Origin: Mnemiopsis leidyi
Lineage: Eukaryota; Ctenophora; Tentaculata; Lobata; Bolinopsidae
Reading direction: 5' to 3'
DNA: 21,287 nucleotides
Assembly: GCA_000226015.1 (NCBI GenBank)
Contig: JH152964.1
Span: forward strand, 170,206-191,492
The notes beneath the pieces are model-generated. The model saw nothing but the letters and a program-made list of their open reading frames with translations, was not told the origin of the DNA and did not search any database. Each line of letters opens with the position of its first letter. The stretch's first letter is position 1. The translations under genes were made by a program, and so were the position numbers. This document shows positions 20,497-21,287 of the stretch, piece by piece.

Positions 20497-20645
20497 GAAA
20501 CAAGCTAGTAGCGGCCGGATACTGTGTTTTCGGTACTGCTTGCATGATGGTGCTCTCAACTGGGAACGGTGTCAACGGCTTTACTCTGGATCCTTCCATT
20601 GGCGAGTTCATTCTCACAGCCAGTAACATGACTATACCCTCAAAG
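20497..20645 (+). CDS. fbp: Fructose-1,6-bisphosphatase, next internal exon
   Basis: After acceptor CTGTCTTCAG, two bases (GA) complete the Gly codon begun in the exon at 7289-7442. The frame then reads [19 protein letters not shown], later [14 protein letters not shown] and ends ...MTIPSK before donor GTGAGA, phase 0. This matches human FBP1 RNLVAAGYALYGSATMLVL and CFMLDPAIGEF, followed there by the KGKIYSLNEG region, which should lie in the next exon beyond the window. The segment belongs to the substrate-binding core. No stops, frameshifts or lost splice sites are seen, so the gene looks functional in the part visible. Confidence 0.94.
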
Positions 20646-21065
20646 GTGAGACTTGGTCTACGAAAACTGAAACTGTTGCCAAATTGTCGTTTTATAGTTT
20701 GAGTTATTGATTTGAAAAAGTGTTAGATACGAATTTAAGATTTCACATAGATAAATTTATGTTCAATTACTATCTGTCTCACCGTTCACTATTGTTTAAA
20801 CGCTTAACAAAGGGTTATTCAATCTAAACCATTTGTTCTAGTTTCGATTGGCCGTCTGCCAAATGCCACAAGTGCTAGACACCTCCTCCTGCCGCCAGAC
20901 GTGCCACTAAGGATGGCTGAGGTCTACCCCCAAGTCCTGTTTCAAAGAGACTTGTCTTACAGACTTGTGTTAAACCATTAGGATCTGCAAGCACCCACCA
21001 TCCAGTCACTAGCTGGTACCTCGTGAACAGGTACAGCTGCCGGCAAAAGGGTCATATAGTTTGGT
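20646..21065 (+). other. Start of the following FBPase intron, no gene recognised
   Basis: Begins with donor GTGAGA. It contains no match to the next expected FBPase segment (KIYSxNEGN). The part around 20840-21060 is G+C richer but has no supported identity. Confidence 0.6.
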
Positions 21066-21287
21066 GAGTGGGGCAATTGGCGCCATTGGCGCCAATGGAT
21101 CCACTCAATGGATCAAATGGATGTTCCAATGGCGCCAATGGCGATGAGGTCAGTGGTGCCAATGGTGGTCACAATCGCCATTGGCGCCAATGGATGTGTT
21201 CCATTGGCGACAATGGCGATCGCCATTGGCGACCATTGGCGCCATTATAATGGATCCATTGGAGCCACTCGATGGCGATACCTTTTT
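21066..21287. repeat. Palindrome-rich minisatellite based on CCATTGGCGCCAATGG
   Basis: The block is built from ATTGGCGCCAAT and GGATCCA pieces in both orientations. Perfect palindromes: CCATTGGCGCCAATGG at 21083-21098 and 21178-21193, and CAATGGCGATCGCCATTG at 21211-21228. It runs to the window edge and probably continues. The 60-codon frame across it is a by-product. Confidence 0.9.

Noticed and set aside
21068-21250. 60-codon Gly/Asn-rich frame at the window end
   Set aside because: By-product of the palindromic minisatellite.

Overview
The window is metazoan nuclear DNA, most likely from an invertebrate. It shows GT-AG introns, a eukaryotic tRNA with internal A and B boxes, a seven-transmembrane receptor with LDL receptor class A modules, an animal-type fructose-1,6-bisphosphatase (FBPase) and long AT-rich non-coding DNA with minisatellites. 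I cannot place it to phylum. A 10-base N gap at 10413-10422 shows that this is scaffolded draft assembly.

Layout: (1) 1-2747, + strand: one large exon of a relaxin-receptor/GRL101-like GPCR with five LDLa-like modules, a complete 7TM domain and stop codon; the 5' end is missing. (2) 2748-7288: mostly non-coding, holding a good tRNA-Asn(GTT) at 3886-3959, two long perfect palindromes and several short tandem duplications. (3) 7289-7442 and 20497-20645, + strand: two consecutive FBPase exons in matching phase 1, separated by an intron of about 13 kb. FBPase exons before and after these were not found. (4) Inside that intron: an 800-bp inserted element of unknown family flanked by 8-bp direct repeats (7517-8316); a four-exon gene on the minus strand (9711-12791) encoding a small secreted precursor with dibasic sites; an 11-bp minisatellite (10423 to about 11680); a hairpin beside a poly-C tract; and a 276-bp near-identical direct duplication (10137-10412 and 12190-12465). 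(5) 21066-21287: a second minisatellite built from CCATTGGCGCCAATGG palindromes.

The most interesting item is the minus-strand peptide gene. Its exons are too short to show up as long ORFs, but the pieces fit: a textbook signal peptide, strong GT-AG sites and compatible phases. I do not recognise the family. Its reading frame in exon 3 depends on a run of four or five A's that differs between the two copies of exon 2. Both resulting frames are fully open, and one of them makes exon 3 resemble exon 2. The duplication, the gap and the minisatellite all fall on this gene, so part of the interior may be an assembly artefact or a structural difference between haplotypes.

No functional link between the GPCR, tRNA, FBPase and peptide gene can be read from the sequence. 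They are neighbours, or nested, rather than an operon-like unit.
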